Shown piece after piece: positions 10,626-19,436 of a DNA stretch of 64,000 nt (positions are counted from its first letter, which is position 1; each line of letters begins with the position of its first letter). Made by a program: the position numbers and the translations under genes. Location of the stretch: positions 1,178,001 to 1,242,000 of the forward strand of contig JAVTVJ010000508.1 of assembly GCA_034509425.1 (NCBI GenBank), given 5' to 3'. The notes beneath the pieces are model-generated. The model was not told the origin of the DNA. It did not search any database and saw only the letters and a list, made by a program, of their open reading frames with translations. This DNA is from Eopsaltria australis (Eukaryota; Chordata; Aves; Passeriformes; Petroicidae).

Positions 10626-11138
10626 TGTTGCATTCCGCCGTTGGTCTGGCGTGGGTAGCAGTCATGTGGTGGGTACAATCAAGTGTCCTCAGCTCTCTGA
10701 GTCCACTGGCATTGGGAGTTGTGTTTCCCTTGCTTTAAGGGCTGCAGCTCCCTGAACAGTGAACACTCGGAGCACCAGCCTTTTATTAAGGTCCAGGCAG
10801 CCAATCAGTGGCTAGCTCAGGGGAGGAACAAGGGAGGAACAAGGGGTTAAGGACCAACAGGGATCATGAAGGGGAGGAGAGGGGATAACAGACAACATAA
10901 TGGACAAACCATCAACCGAGTGTAACAGAAACCTTTAGAACTGGGGGGAGATTGACAAGTGATGGGCAGGTGGTCAGCCCTTATGGGATCGGGGACGTCC
11001 AGCCCCTTGATAGTCCAGCCCACCTTTGGGGCATACCATAGCAAGTCCACGCCCCAGAGGTGTCCTCAGTCCAAAGTGTCTTTTCCCCAGGGCTTTTTTA
11101 TGGGGAATGTCCCCTGGGACTTTTCGACCACTACCACA
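10626..11138 (-). repeat. 5' LTR of ERV-A
   Basis: The 513-bp LTR begins TGTTGCATTCC and ends CTACCACA on the + strand, directly followed by TSD TCAGAT at 11139-11144. The inverted AATAAA is at 10782-10787. Compared with the 3' LTR it lacks about 114 bp, with the junction at a CACT repeat (microhomology deletion). It keeps the empty site for solo LTR B. Confidence 0.94.
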
Positions 11139-11301
11139 TCAGATGGAACGACATGGCCCTTGGAGAGCTGCTCCTCCACAAGGTACTCGAGGGCGCTAAG
11201 CTTTTCTTTGGTGAGGGGCCACTGCTCCACCCACACTGGCTTGTCGATGGTCCGTGTAAGGGGTGGAACAGTGTGGATGGCGCGCCCTTCAGTGGCCCCA
11301 A
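11139..11301 (-). pseudogene. pol: ERV-C pol N-terminus
   Basis: The pol frame begins just past the pro stop (GFLVGATEG...) and encodes the RT N-terminal segment up to the ERV-A insertion. It ends at TSD TCAGAT (11139-11144). The reading frame resumes in register at 4557. The corresponding ERV-E sequence is at 17404-17580. Confidence 0.88.
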
Positions 11302-12092
11302 CTAGAAATCCCACAATGGAGTGGTGGGAATTTCTAAGCGACTCCCCCACTGAGAGAGTAGGTTTCGTCCCCACAGAGTAAAGCCGGAGGGCACCACGAA
11401 CAGGCAGATAGTAGCGGTGTGCTTGTCGGGTCCCTCGATGACAACATTGTTAGAACTTCTCTGTGAGGATGTGGTCCCTCCAACCTCCATTATCTTCCCA
11501 GCGGCGGGACAAAGCCCCCACTGGGGTGGCCACTCAGACTCGGCGATAATGGTGACATCCGAGCTGGTGTCAAGCATCCCACTCCTATGTACCGTCGACC
11601 AGCATTCTACAGGTGACAGCTGAGTCGGGGCCAGTCTGTGCCAACAATCTGGGTCCAACAAACTGCAGGGGTGCGGCCTCGTCTTGGCAATTCCTTAGGG
11701 ATCAGGATAGCATGGGCTATCCACTGCTCCTGGGGAATGAATCATGGGGGGTTTGTGCAGCTAACGTGGATTTGGAATGTGTCCCCTGGCAGCACTGAGA
11801 TGATCTCAGGCAAGATGAAAACTTCCGGGGGCCCCCGCGTGGCATTCCCTATAACCAAAAAGTCTGTCCAGCTATTGATGTCCCCTTTCAGGAACACAGG
11901 CAACAACGAGTACCTGCTAGATGCTATTTGCTGCAGGGCTGCACTTACAAGGTCGAGTCTGTTTCCCCAAGCTCTTGAAGGGTCTCCGTCTCCTGTCGAT
12001 GACAGGACGGCAGGTACATCCGAAGCGGCTGATGGCATGGTGGTAGCAGCATTTAATTTGGTGTCATTGTGTGGTGCTGGTCTGTGCTCCAC
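11302..12092 (-). pseudogene. pro: ERV-C pro: dUTPase-like segment plus protease with DTS
   Basis: The first open stretch (11742-12092) is the dUTPase-like portion (RLDLVSAAL near the N-terminus, then LPGDTFQIHVSCTNPP). After a frame break the protease follows (11302-11661) with the catalytic triplet read as D31-T32-S33 (MLDTSSDVTII) instead of D-T-G. A Gly-to-Ser change there would be expected to impair the enzyme. The C-terminal block GRNLLSQWG is conserved. The frame ends in TAG immediately after GGATTTC (11305-11311). Gag overlaps its start. Confidence 0.82.
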
Positions 12093-13754
12093 TGCCCGTT
12101 TCCCACTGGTGATTGCTGGTGGACGCAGGGGTAGTGCGCCACTCCGGGACCTGCGGGAGACTTAGAGACCAGGTGGTTAATTTTCCGAGGCTTGGGACAA
12201 TCGTGTGCAAAATGATGCGGGCTCCCACAGTTAAAATGCTTTGGCTGGTTAGCACTCCCAGGACTAGTCGTGGTGGCTGAAATCAACTTCTTTGTTGGCG
12301 CGTGGGCGAGGGGAGTAGGGACTGACGGCAAAGTGGTGACCTCCACGCAAGCTTCCACCATCATTTCAATGATGGGCCTGGGGAATCGAGGGAGGGTCTT
12401 GAGGACTGCCTTGCACTCCGCATTGGCATTTGCTGATGCCAGAGACCGGAGTAGTTTATGTTGGTTTTCAGGGTCCTCCTTCTGCTTAACCAAAGCAGCT
12501 TTGAGCCTCTCTATAAAGTCTAAGAAGTTCTCGTTCGGCCCCTGCCGAATCGCAGCATACCCTTCGGAGGGTATTGCAGAGGATGGAAGGGTCATTAAGG
12601 CTCTCAAAGCTGTTTGCTGGATGTCCTTTAAAACCTCTGTTGGGGTCTCTGCTGCCTGTTTCTCCCCCTTTCCTAAGTCACCTTCTCCACAGAGGTGGTC
12701 CATGTTTATTTCAGCCAAGTCTGTGTCCCTCTTGTAACTGTCCAGCGGTTCCCCTAGGAGCCAGCGCCAGGCCCGCGGTATAGGCTGCAGTCCCAGGCCT
12801 CCGGGTTCTAGGTGTCAGGAACCCAGGAGGGCCTGGGACTGGTTCCCGGCTTCGGCGTAGGCTTCAGCCTTGGGGCCTCCGGGTTCTAGATGTCGTGAGT
12901 TCTGGTGGGCCTTGGCCTCCTCCCTTCCAGGTTCTAGGTGTTGGGAACCGGAAGGAGGGGGCGTGGGAACCAGGAAGTCTGAGGATGGAGACTCTGGCAG
13001 GAGTGGCGTGTGAGGAGGCGGAGACCGCGCGGGCTTGGGGAGGGGTCCCGGTGAAAGGGGAGGGGCCTGACGCAGCAACACCTCTCGACGCAGCCATTAC
13101 GAGGGGACGCCCTAAGTGGCGGAGGACCAGATGAGAGGGTTCTGGGGAGGAGCCATGGGAGGAGTCGGAGGCGGAGTTCAAATCTAGATTGCCACGGAAG
13201 GCGCAACAGGTGCAACTGGGTATTCAGGCATAGGGAGGAGGGTAAGGAAAAAGTCCGGCACAGGGTGGCCAGCCCTACGGTGGTTGGGGCGCAGTGGGGA
13301 TCGCAGGGGGTCAGGGTAGTGGCAGGACCTCTGCTCTTGGGGGGAACTACCCTGCTTTTCTTGGAGGGTTACCCGCCACAATTTGCGCCACTGTGGGGAA
13401 GAGGGGTAGGGAGGACAAGGTTCAGGGGAAGAAGGGGTAGGAGAAACTGGGGACCCAACTTTCCCAATCTCCCTTTGCCTCAAACAATCACAAATTAAAA
13501 TTAACAAAGGAAAAAACTTTAAAACCCTGTTTCCCCCTTTTCTAATCTTATCCAATAAACGATCCCCAACACCATCCCAAAATGAATTGAACAGAATCCA
13601 CCGAAACAGAGTTCCCCTCAGATTGGAACTCAACAAAAAGCCACTGAACAAATTCCCTAAGACTCTTCCTATTAAAATCCTTCTTCCCACTAATTAGGAC
13701 CACTTTAACTTGGACATACACCTCCCGTTGTGGATGAGTAAACCTTGCACCCAT
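12053..13754 (-). pseudogene. gag: ERV-C gag, with capsid N-terminal domain deleted
   Basis: The ATG at about 13754 opens M-G-A-R, a myristoylation-type matrix start, and matrix reads openly to about 13548. A proline-rich linker and HLEPG repeats (12755-12950) follow. The next recognisable block is the end of the capsid N-terminal region (LLGEPLDSYKRDTDL), so about 250 bp present in ERV-A (8886-9146) are missing here. The capsid C-terminal part with the major homology region (IRQGPNENFLDFIERLK, about 12505-12545) and nucleocapsid (12197-12238) follow. The first zinc-knuckle Cys is His (HFNCGSPHHFAHDC). The stop is TAA at 12053-12055. Confidence 0.85.
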
Positions 13755-14190
13755 CTCGTCCCACAACCTTAAATCCCAAGCCTGAGGAAAAACTGCAGCA
13801 ACTAAAAAGGGTGAAGCAAAAAATGAATGGCATGACGAAGCCCTGTGCCCTCACTAACTGGGTGGACCTGCACGATCCCCGGCACAGTACCTCTGGCTGC
13901 CTGAGTGGACCCTCTTGATCCCTGGTCCCGGACCTGTGCAGCCGCTCCTCCCAAGCGCCAACTGAGAAACTTCCTCAGGCGGGTCTCCGGTTGCTGAGCC
14001 CCCTCTGGATCTTCTCCCCACTTCAGAGGGGAAGCTCCAAGTCTTCTCCCCACTTCGGAGGGGTCACTTAGCCTCCCGTATAAAGGAGCCTCCTAAAACA
14101 GAGTAGCCCTCATCCGGACGTTCCCGAAGGTGCTGTTGACCCAGAGGTAGTCAAGGCCGCTCAGCAGTGACCACCAGCTGACTGCTAGTG
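13755..14190 (-). other. ERV-C 5' leader
   Basis: This is the untranslated leader of about 436 nt between the primer site and the gag ATG. No separate gene is visible. It contains a duplicated CTTCTCCCCACTTC(A/G)GAGGGG segment at about 14012-14066. Confidence 0.55.
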
Positions 14191-14208
14191 GTCCCTGTTC
14201 GGGCGCCA
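14191..14208 (-). other. Primer binding site of ERV-C, tRNA-Lys3
   Basis: The minus strand reads TGGCGCCCGAACAGGGAC, an 18-nt perfect match to the tRNA-Lys3 primer complement used by lentiviruses and MMTV. It lies 3 nt from the LTR edge. It differs from the Lys1,2-type site of ERV-A. Confidence 0.93.
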
Positions 14209-14211
14209 AGT

Positions 14212-14868
14212 TGCGGTCGCTGATAGGAGTGGGCGGGACAGCTAGCCCCAGGGTCTTAGCTAGCAACCCGTTGGCGGCTGCAGTGAGCGTCCTCGACTGT
14301 ATGCCTTCGAGTTCGCAGCTGCCGGGATCAGTGTGTCCTCAGCCGTAGGGATCAGTGTGTCCCCAGCCACAGGCAGAGCCTCACTGCTTAGGGCAGGCAG
14401 GCTGTCGCTATAGAAACCGGAGTAGAGCGTGAGGGATCTTTCTGCCGGAATAATTGAGAGACAGAGACACGGGGTTCAACTGCTCTCAGGGCGTCCAGGT
14501 CTGAGCACAGACTTTTATTCTGCGGGTCTTATCCAATCATTGAGCATCAGGAGGGAGGAACAAAGGAGGGTTCAAGGGGTAAGGGCCAACTGGGAATGAG
14601 AGGGGGAGGAGAGGGAGAGATTGACAAAAGGGACAAACAATCAACCACCGAGTATAACAGAACTTTCCAGAACTCAAAGATGATAGGCAGGAGAGTGGCA
14701 GGTGCCTAAACGAATGGGGACAGAGGAACCAACCCCTGAGAAGCTCAGCCCATTTATGGGGCATACCACTTAGGGCTCCACCCCAGGGGAGACCCTAATC
14801 CTGGGAACCTTTAATCCACAACTTTTTTGGGGGGGACAGGGATTTTAGGGACTTTGAGCACCACCACA
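14212..14868 (-). repeat. 5' LTR of ERV-C
   Basis: The 657-bp LTR begins TGCGGTCGCTG and ends GCACCACCACA on the + strand. The inverted AATAAA is at 14516-14521. It abuts ERV-E gag at 14869, so CAAGGG (14869-14874) is the expected TSD copy on this side. The partner copy should lie left of the window. Confidence 0.88.
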
Positions 14869-15379
14869 CAAGGGCATGGCACAGAGGGCTTTATTGTGTT
14901 TACCATCCCCAACGGCTCCTTCAGCAGGTTATTTGGTTATCAGGCAGGGGCCTTAAGAGAGTTATATAGACTTTGTGAATTGGCTGAAAGAGGCCATGGG
15001 GAAGCAAACAGAGGATGTAAAGATGCAGAAAGAGCTGCTAAGATTGTTGGCCAAAGAAAATTCCAACGAGGACTGTAAAAGTGTACTGAAAGCCCTACCT
15101 GTAGATCTGAAACCCACAATTGAACAGATGGTGAAAGCCTGTGCAGAAGTTATGCCTGATAAACCAACACCTCCCAAAGTGCCCAACAAGAGGACGATAG
15201 GCTTAACTGCGGTGTCAAACTTGGAAAAGAATGGCAAAAGGTGTTTCAATTGTGGCTCTCCTCCCCACTTCGCAAAAAACTGCCCTAAACCATGGAAGTC
15301 TAATGTCAATGTTAAGACTGTTTCAGGTACTGGGACTGCGCCATGCCCATGTCACCAGCAGCAGGGAAATGGGCAGTAG
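14869..15379 (+). pseudogene. gag: ERV-E gag 3' part: capsid C-terminus and nucleocapsid
   Basis: Truncated on the left by the ERV-C insertion, it holds the capsid C-terminal domain with the major homology region (IRQGP, then a stop, then ESYIDFVNWLKEA) and a nucleocapsid with an intact CCHC knuckle (CFNCGSPPHFAKNC, about 15244-15285). One TAA lies in the homology region at about 14950. The TAG at 15377-15379 falls where the other copies have Trp (GNGQW). The remnant of a second knuckle (CPCHQQQ...) lacks the spacing needed to bind zinc. Confidence 0.87.
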
Positions 15380-15530
15380 AGTGCGGAGCGGCTCCACTGC
15401 AGGACAATGACATTGATGCTGCTCCTTCTCGCCCTGCTGGCCATTGCACTCAAGGTAATCCACCACGACAAGAAGGAAAAGAGAGACTGCAGGTGGTGAA
15501 TGTGAGAACGCACCATTTTCACAAGGAAAC

Positions 15531-16167
15531 TACCGTGGTGGTCGGGGCTAGTTAGTTGTCCGCCAGGGTAAGGACAAGCCCGACGGCAGCTTCAGTGAGT
15601 GTCCCTGGCCCAAGGAGTTGGGGCTCAGATCCACAGCTGCTGGGATCCTGTGTCCCTTGCCGCTGCGCTGTATCCCCCGTAAAGGCAAACATTATAACTA
15701 AAAGCTAGAGAGACGGAGAGGGGGATCCTATGCCAAGGAATAAAGAGACACAGTAACTGCGGGTTAACTGTGCTCTGGGCATCCAATGTCAGAAGACCCG
15801 GAGCTCAGGGAGCATCAGACTTTTATTCACAACAAACTAACCAATCACAGACAAGCACAGGGGAGGAACCAGGGAGGGACAAAGGGACAGGGACAAACTG
15901 GGAAGGACAAGGGGAGGAGAGGGAAATACTGACAAGGGCATAAATCAATCAACTACTGAGTAACACAGAACCTTCTCAAAGCTGGGGATGATAGACAGGA
16001 GATGGGCAGGTGGTCAGTCAAATAGGGAACAAGGGATCAGCCCCTAGAAGACTCAGCCCCATTCTGGGGCAAACCATTTATGACTCCACCCCAGGGGTGG
16101 CCTGGACTACTTCAACCACAGACTCCTAGCCGGGGAAGGGGCTTCAGGGACTGAAAGCACTGCCACA
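15531..16167 (-). mobile_element. Solo LTR F in ERV-E pro
   Basis: The 637-bp LTR has TSD GGAAAC at 15525-15530 and 16168-16173. The + strand starts TACCGTGG (TA rather than TG) and ends CACTGCCACA. The inverted AATAAA is at 15822-15827. Its interior resembles the ERV-C LTR. Pro coding resumes directly after the right TSD. Confidence 0.88.
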
Positions 16168-16683
16168 GGAAACACCTCAGCATATTGCAGTGATTCTTAA
16201 GGGACACATGGTCACAACCTCAGATCTGTTAGTCATAGGTAACTTGACTGCCAGTCCACCGGAACTTTTCATACTGCTGGAAATCTACACGGTGGATCTG
16301 GGCTGTGACTTTGACATTACAATTGCCTGTACTAACCCCCCTTGGTTTCTACCTAGGGGTGTAACGGTGGCGCAAGCCATCCCATTACCGCAGAATTTCC
16401 TCGATTCCAACGCACACCTTCAGTCTATTGGGCTGAGGTGGTTGGGGCAAACAAACCCATTTTAAACTGCAAACTACACAATGGGAAGGCAACAGCCCAC
16501 CTCAATGGCATGGTCGACATGGGGGCTGATATTACGATCATTTGCAATGTAGAGTGGCCTCCCCAGTGAGCCCCTTAAGCCCACTGCCAGGAAGGTTACG
16601 GGGATCGGGGGAGCAACTCCATCCGTGAGGAGCGCGAATAACATCATTATTGAGGGATCTGGTGGATGCACAGCACCCGTCAG

Positions 16684-17306
16684 TATCGCTGCTCTTGTCT
16701 GTCTCACAGACAGTGACCTGTCTGTGATATTCCTGGAGCGTCCCACAGGGGTCCGCTCAGACGGAGCTTTGGAAGTTCCTGCTGCAGGCACTGCTTGCTC
16801 CTGACTGGTGTAGCACACAGGGAGAGAGGCAGGAACAGCTTGTAGCCGGGGTGGAAATAGAGAGATCTTCAGCATGGAGAAATTCCTGTAGGTTTATTCA
16901 GGGAAACCAAACACGAAGGGGGTCCAGGGACCGAAGACTTGGGGCTCAGGGGAACAACAGCTTATAAGGGGGTACAAGCAACCAATCAGGTGCGGGTCTA
17001 GGGGAGGAGTTAGGGAGGGACTAGGGAACACAATCCAATGGGGAGAGGGAAGGGGAGGAGAAAGGGAGTGATAGCCAACAGGGTACCAAACAACACAGAA
17101 CTTTCTGGAAGAGAAGACTTGAATGACAGAGTGGCTGGCCAGCCAAGGAAAAACAATTAACATCAATCAGTTAGGTTTAAACCACTGTGACCTGAGTCTC
17201 TGGGGAGGACCTTTCTCTCTGAGATGCCCTCCACCAAGGCCATTTCTTCTCTTTGGGCTCTTCCAAGGCCTCTTGAGTCTCTGGGGTGGTTTCGATGGCC
17301 ATCACA
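16684..17306 (-). mobile_element. Solo LTR G in ERV-E protease
   Basis: The 623-bp LTR has TSD CGTCAG (16678-16683) and CATCAG (17307-17312), the single difference being a CpG to CpA transition. It starts TATCGCTGC and ends GCCATCACA. The inverted AATAAA is at 16893-16898, and a TATA-like box reads CCCTTATAAG on the minus strand (16971-16980). It shares this promoter block with LTR H, so the two form one subfamily. Protease codons join across it. Confidence 0.9.
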
Positions 17307-17396
17307 CATCAGGCCATTTGTTGTCCCATCAGGATTCATGCAGTGGGGCAGGGACCTGTTGTCTCAATGGGGGACTTGGCTGGAAATCCCACCATG

Positions 17397-17403
17397 GGAT
17401 TTT
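17397..17403 (+). promoter_or_regulatory. ERV-E pro/pol -1 frameshift site GGATTTT
   Basis: The heptamer GGATTTT is followed immediately by the pro stop TAG. The pol frame is -1 to pro and open here. The same position is GGATTTC in ERV-C (11305-11311) and ERV-A (7503-7509). MMTV uses GGATTTA for pro/pol slippage, so this is a related, slightly atypical slip site. Confidence 0.7.
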
Positions 17404-18815
17404 TAGTCAGGGCCACTGAGGAGCGCACCACCCACACCACCCCACCTCTGATCTGGGCCACTGACAAGCCCAGATGGAGCAGTGGCCCCTTACAAAGGAA
17501 AAACTGTGTGCTCTAGAGTCCCTCGTGGAGGAGCAGCTCTCCAAGGAACATATTGTACCATCCAAGAGCCCTTGGAACTCCCCTGTCTTTGTGATTTGTT
17601 AACCTGGCAAAGACAGGTGGAGGCTCCTCCACGACCTTAGGGAAACAAATAAGGTTATTTAAGATGTGGGTCCCCTGCAACCTGGACTGCCCTTGCCCTC
17701 CATGCTCCCCCAGATGTGGAAGCTTGCTGTGATCGATATAAAGTGTCGCTAGCTGTTTGGATGTCTGCCCAGATTCCGGACAGCTGTCAGCTGGCGACGT
17801 TCCAAAGTGCCCCTGACCCTTCGGGGGTGGAACACTCTGGCGGTGCCGCTTAGGCTCCTGCCAGTGAGCTGCTCACCTTGCTAGGTGGAGCGCAAGGAGC
17901 TAGAGCAGACACGACTAGATGCTGAAGGCAAAATAACGAGAGGGTCCTCTGGTGTGGAATTTCTGTGTGGGTTTATTTTAAGCAGCCCAACACAGAGGGT
18001 GTCCAGGGATCAAGAGGCCCCGAGCACTCTCTGACACTAGCTTATAAGGGAACACAACAATCAATCATCTGAGGGTTCAGGGGTGGAGTTAGGGTGGGAG
18101 AGGAAAGAGAGGGAGGAGTTGGGGAGTAACAACAAATCAACAACCGAACACAGAACTTTCCAGAAGGGGGGACTTGATTGATAACACTTACGGTCAACCA
18201 GGAAGACCTAGGCAAGTTCACCACGCCCTGGACTAAACCACAGATACCTCGGCTTCAGGGGGGAGTCTGCCCGACCCGGGAGCCCTCCACCAAGACCCTT
18301 TTTCCCTTTGGGATCTCCCTTGGTTCTTTGGTTTTCCAAGGCTGTTTCTACTACCACCACAATAAAGGACTGCTTTTTAGCATCCCTCTTCACCCACGAG
18401 ACTCCTCAATACCATGAGACGCCTTCGCATTCTCAATACCATCGGTCAGGCGTGAAGCTCCCATGCAACATTACCATTGGACAGTACTTCCCAGGGTATG
18501 AAAAGCTCTCCCAGTATCTGCCAATGGTACGTTGTGGGAAGGCTCAGAGCATGATATGCCCGTTGCGTGACTCTGTAAGGCTCTCTTTACTATCAATTTT
18601 TTGAACAACTTGTTTTCTGAGCCTATCCCTCCCATATACCAGCACTTTGCAAATTTGACTCAAGCTAAATTAAGGGAACAGCTGCCGGTGCTGACGACCC
18701 AGAAAGTAATCAAATACAGGGGTCTTTCCCATTGATTGTCTGGGGGAGAAGGTATGCGCCTGTCTCCACCCCTTCAAGACCAAGGTGGATTCTGGCAAAG
18801 TCTGTCAAGCCCTAC
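17404..18815 (+). pseudogene. pol: ERV-E pol remnants: RT N-part and integrase C-terminus
   Basis: RT N-terminal codons occupy 17404-17743, up to the first catalytic Asp (AVIDIKD). Solo LTR H (17744-18361) splits that motif. RT resumes at 18368 and is recognisable through the LP-G-K-P-QWY block to about 18530. The sequence then switches to the end of the integrase catalytic domain (ALFTINF-like, about 18570) and the IN C-terminal domain (LIVWGRRYAPVS, 18732 onward). YMDD, RNase H and most of integrase are deleted. Stops and a frame change are scattered throughout. Confidence 0.83.
17744..18361 (-). mobile_element. Solo LTR H in ERV-E RT
   Basis: The 618-bp LTR has perfect TSDs ATAAAG at 17738-17743 and 18362-18367. 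The + strand starts TGTCGCTAGC and ends CTACCACCACA. The inverted AATAAA is at 17972-17977, and a TATA-like block CCCTTATAAG (minus) is at 18041-18050, as in LTR G. It interrupts the RT motif IDIKDC exactly at IK/D. Confidence 0.95.
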
Positions 18816-19184
18816 AGGAAGCCTATACTGGCATCAAAGACATTAGCTGATGATAAGAATGAACCTGACCAGGAATACAGTGAAGATGAAAGAAACACTG
18901 CATGGAAGCGATGGTGACGTAGGCCAGAGGAAGATGATTATGGAGCTGCAGCCATGCAGACCAGGCCATATCATCACCCCCAAAAAATACCCTAAGTCCT
19001 CGTCTCAAAAATTTTCCCTCGTGTGTTTCCCTAGCCTTTACCTCTTCCCTGATCCTGCCCCAGGGAACTGGGGGGAAGGAAGATGCTAGCCTGAAAGATT
19101 AGGTTGGAATTATCATATGTACTTGTATTCTAAAGCACTCTGTTTCTTCAGAAAGGCGGTACCCCGAAACCCAAAAACCACACC
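18816..19184 (+). other. ERV-E pol/env junction
   Basis: This segment runs between the integrase end and the env ATG. It contains short open stretches but nothing I recognise as a separate gene. The position matches 1153-1489 in ERV-C. The env splice acceptor would be expected within it. Confidence 0.5.
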
Positions 19185-19436
19185 ATGAAGCTAGAGGTCC
19201 TTTTACTCTTTCTACTTCTTTACTTCTGCCATCACTACGGTTAACACCTGGCTTGTCAAACAGACAAAAGAAGATTTGTGGGTGACTTTGGCTAAAACCC
19301 TTAAGCAGGACAGTATGTGCCTCGCAATGGACTATGTGCAAGACCCCATGCCCATGTGCTTGGTGGGAATCCCTCTGCAGGCAAATGACTACCCATTTGC
19401 AGGTAAAAAGCCCAACCCTGCTGCTGGCCAGGGCTC

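Larger units (their letters stand above)
4558..11138 (-). mobile_element. ERV-A: two-LTR provirus inserted in ERV-C pol
   Basis: A complete but internally deleted provirus is flanked by perfect 6-bp TSDs TCAGAT at 4552-4557 and 11139-11144. Order on the minus strand is 5' LTR (10626-11138), primer site, leader, gag, pro, a truncated pol, env, polypurine tract and 3' LTR (4558-5046 plus 5660-5801, split by solo LTR B). Pol jumps from just after the RT YMDD box straight to env SU near 6900, so RT thumb, RNase H, integrase and the env N-terminus are missing. By eye the two LTRs differ at roughly 3-4% of aligned sites, which suggests an insertion that is not recent. Confidence 0.93.
1..14868 (-). 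mobile_element. ERV-C: provirus, 5' LTR to env, 3' LTR beyond the left edge
   Basis: Reading from right to left, the element has a 5' LTR (14212-14868), a lysine-tRNA primer site, leader, gag, pro, pol and env, and the window ends inside the env transmembrane part. It is interrupted in pol by ERV-A (4558-11138, TSD TCAGAT) and by solo LTR D (2749-3354, TSD CTTTTG). Removing both leaves collinear retroviral gene order. It sits inside gag of the opposite-strand ERV-E. Gag/pro/pol are betaretrovirus-like (Lys primer, dUTPase-like segment before protease, 6-bp TSD class), while Env resembles alpharetroviruses. Its own TSD cannot be checked because the left end is outside the window. Many stops and frameshifts make it a fossil. 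Confidence 0.9.
15380..17406 (+). pseudogene. pro: ERV-E pro, split by two solo LTRs
   Basis: Coding pieces are 15380-15530, 16168-16683 and 17307-17406, separated by LTR F and LTR G. The first two carry the dUTPase-like segment (SDLLVIGNLTASPPELF, TIACTNPPWFLP). The protease follows with the catalytic triplet changed to D-M-G (MVDMGADITII, about 16512-16545) and a stop soon after (TGA at about 16568). The third piece holds the protease C-terminus (RPFVVPSGF, GRDLLSQWG) and ends at TAG 17404-17406. The frame change to pol is at GGATTTT. Confidence 0.85.
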
